Source: Synergistaceae bacterium (GTDB lineage: Bacteria; Synergistota; Synergistia; Synergistales; Synergistaceae). Taken from it: a stretch of 7,067 nt of DNA. The stretch lies in NCBI GenBank assembly GCA_031264605.1, contig JAISDQ010000247.1:1-7067 (forward strand). Direction: 5' to 3'. The position numbers and the translations under genes are program-made. Every line of letters starts with the position of its first letter. Position 1 is the first letter of the stretch. The notes beneath the pieces were generated by a model that searched no databases, was not told the DNA's origin, and worked only from the letters and a program-made list of their open reading frames with translations. Shown here in pieces: positions 6,206 to 7,067 of this stretch.

Positions 6206-6865
6206 ATGCTGTACGACAGCGCCCGGTTGGATGATATAGCTTTCGGCACGGATGGGCTTGTGCCCACGATAACTCAGGACGCGGACACGCGCGAGGTGCT
6301 GATGCTCGCGTGGATGAACCGCGAATCCCTGCAAAAAACGCTCGATACCGGCATGGTCCACTATTACAGCCGCTCGCGCGCCTGCCTGTGGCTGAAGGGC
6401 GAGACGTCGGGACATTTTCAGAAAGTAAGGGAAATTCGCCGCGACTGCGACAGCGACGCCCTTCTTATCTTGGCCGAGCAGACCGGCGCCGCGTGCCACA
6501 CCGGAAACCGCTCCTGCTTTTACCGCGATCTCGCGGGCGAAAACGTCCCGGAACCGACCGAACCGGCCCGGCCCGCGCGTCACGAGGATATCCTTTCGGC
6601 CCTGCAAAGCGTCATAGAGGACAGGAGGGCGCACCCGAAAGAAGGTTCGTACACCAATTACCTCTTCGAGAAGGGCATCGACAAGATGCTGAAAAAAGTC
6701 GGAGAGGAGTCCGCCGAGATAATCATAGCGGCGAAAAACCCAAGCCAAAGCGACCTCGTAGGCGAGATCGCCGACATGATGTTCCACGTATCGGTAGTTC
6801 TGGCCGAACGCGGCTTAAGTTGGCGCGACATCTGCGCGGAGCTGGAGCGCCGGCGGAAAAAATAA
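6206..6865 (+). CDS. hisIE: bifunctional phosphoribosyl-AMP cyclohydrolase / phosphoribosyl-ATP pyrophosphatase
   Basis: This fused enzyme carries out steps two and three of the pathway. The N-terminal HisI domain (about 1-110) opens the adenine ring of PR-AMP. It has MLAWMN (33-38), SRSRACLWLKGETSGH (55-70), the metal-binding Asp80, Asp82 and Asp84 with Cys81 in RDCDSDALL, and Cys97 and Cys104 in ACHTGNRSCFYR, which complete the zinc site. A Pro/Glu/Arg-rich linker (about 111-124) leads to the HisE domain (about 125-219), which removes pyrophosphate from PR-ATP. Its signatures are SYTNYLFEKG (148-157), KKVGEESAEIIIAAK (163-177) and GEIADMMFHVSVVL (186-199). The gene starts 9 bases after hisF with GAGAGG (6195..6200) as binding site. 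It is the last gene of the operon. Confidence 0.96.
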   Translation: MLYDSARLDDIAFGTDGLVPTITQDADTREVLMLAWMNRESLQKTLDTGMVHYYSRSRACLWLKGETSGHFQKVREIRRDCDSDALLILAEQTGAACHTGNRSCFYRDLAGENVPEPTEPARPARHEDILSALQSVIEDRRAHPKEGSYTNYLFEKGIDKMLKKVGEESAEIIIAAKNPSQSDLVGEIADMMFHVSVVLAERGLSWRDICAELERRRKK

Positions 6866-7023
6866 ATTTATCACTCATCTTTTTCCTCGATTTCCTTTGA
6901 GAATTTACAATGAAAGAATAGGACAGCGGATAGCTGGAAAATGTAACTATATAAACCTCATTGTGATAAACTTTGAGCGGTTTTCAAACTCTGAAAGAAA
7001 AAGAATTGAACGGAGGGATTCTG
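6866..7023. other. AT-rich gap after the his operon
   Basis: This 158-base gap has no gene that I can support. The last part (6961..7020) has about 35% G+C by hand count. I see no strong hairpin followed by a T-run, so no terminator is called after hisIE. TATAAA at 6950..6955 could be a -10 element for the next gene, but no convincing -35 goes with it. TTTATCAC (6867..6874) and GTGATAAA (6963..6970) form an 8-bp inverted repeat 88 bases apart, which may be chance. Confidence 0.5.
7012..7016 (+). promoter_or_regulatory. ribosome binding site of the partial downstream gene
   Basis: GGAGG lies 7 bases before ATG 7024. This strong site supports the reality of a coding start so close to the window edge. 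Confidence 0.8.
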
Positions 7024-7067
7024 ATGAAACTTGGCGCTTGCACGTGGCTTTTTTCGGATCTCACTCT
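7024..7067 (+). CDS. start of a possible sugar phosphate isomerase/epimerase (partial)
   Basis: Only the first 14 codons and part of the next are present, reading MKLGACTWLFSDLT, and the gene runs off the right edge. The start is supported by a strong GGAGG 7 bases upstream. The pattern 'MK.G.CTW.F.D' is typical of the first beta strand of xylose isomerase-like TIM-barrel proteins (sugar phosphate isomerase/epimerase family). That family covers many sugar and inositol reactions, so no substrate can be given. The 158-base gap and the return to AT-rich sequence suggest it is not part of the his operon. The coding start is fairly sure. The family assignment rests on a very short piece. Confidence 0.6.
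   Translation, partial: MKLGACTWLFSDLT

Noticed and set aside
4874..6787. A 637-codon open frame on the minus strand opposite hisA, hisF and hisIE
   Set aside because: It lies wholly antisense to three well-conserved genes. GC-rich third positions in the real genes suppress stop codons on the opposite strand. I recognise no family in its translation.
6924..6936. A hairpin CAGC-GGATA-GCTG after hisIE as a terminator
   Set aside because: The stem has only 4 bp and no T-run follows.
1..7067. CRISPR array, tRNA or rRNA genes, or an insertion sequence
   Set aside because: I saw no regularly spaced direct repeats, tRNA-like fold, rRNA signature or transposase in any frame.

Overview
This window is a compact histidine biosynthesis operon on the + strand, flanked by two AT-rich stretches. 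The order is hisZ-hisG-hisC-hisB-hisH-hisA-hisF-hisIE (567..6865). A short-form HisG with a separate HisZ, a stand-alone HisB dehydratase and a fused HisIE fit Firmicutes- or Synergistota-like bacteria. The GC-rich codon use and good Shine-Dalgarno sites make a GC-rich anaerobe such as a Synergistota member my guess, but the sequence alone does not prove this.

Layout. Positions 1..566 hold no intact gene. From 145 to about 461 there is a decayed small gene. Its three reading-frame pieces together resemble a phage-associated PBECR4-type (Barnase/EndoU/colicin/RelE-like) nuclease domain. A perfect extended -10 promoter (519..527) follows, then a 12-bp palindrome at the expected transcript start, then hisZ. 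The eight his genes are packed with overlaps of 4, 4, 22, 4 and 19 bases or gaps of 9-10 bases, so they are almost certainly one transcript with translational coupling. After hisIE comes a 158-base AT-rich gap without an obvious terminator. The window ends in the first 14 codons of another + strand gene, probably a sugar phosphate isomerase/epimerase-like TIM-barrel protein.

Pathway. HisG with HisZ condenses ATP and PRPP. HisIE carries out the pyrophosphohydrolase and cyclohydrolase steps. HisA isomerises the product. HisH and HisF form the glutaminase/cyclase that makes imidazole glycerol phosphate. HisB dehydrates it and HisC transaminates it to histidinol phosphate. The last enzymes, histidinol-phosphate phosphatase and histidinol dehydrogenase (HisD), are not here. 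The missing hisD is the main oddity of the operon, because it usually sits between hisG and hisC, and here those two genes overlap by 4 bases.

The his genes themselves look intact and ordinary. I did not find a convincing new biological system. The best leads are the frameshifted nuclease remnant, the missing hisD, and a perfect 13-bp inverted repeat with an A8 tract inside hisG.
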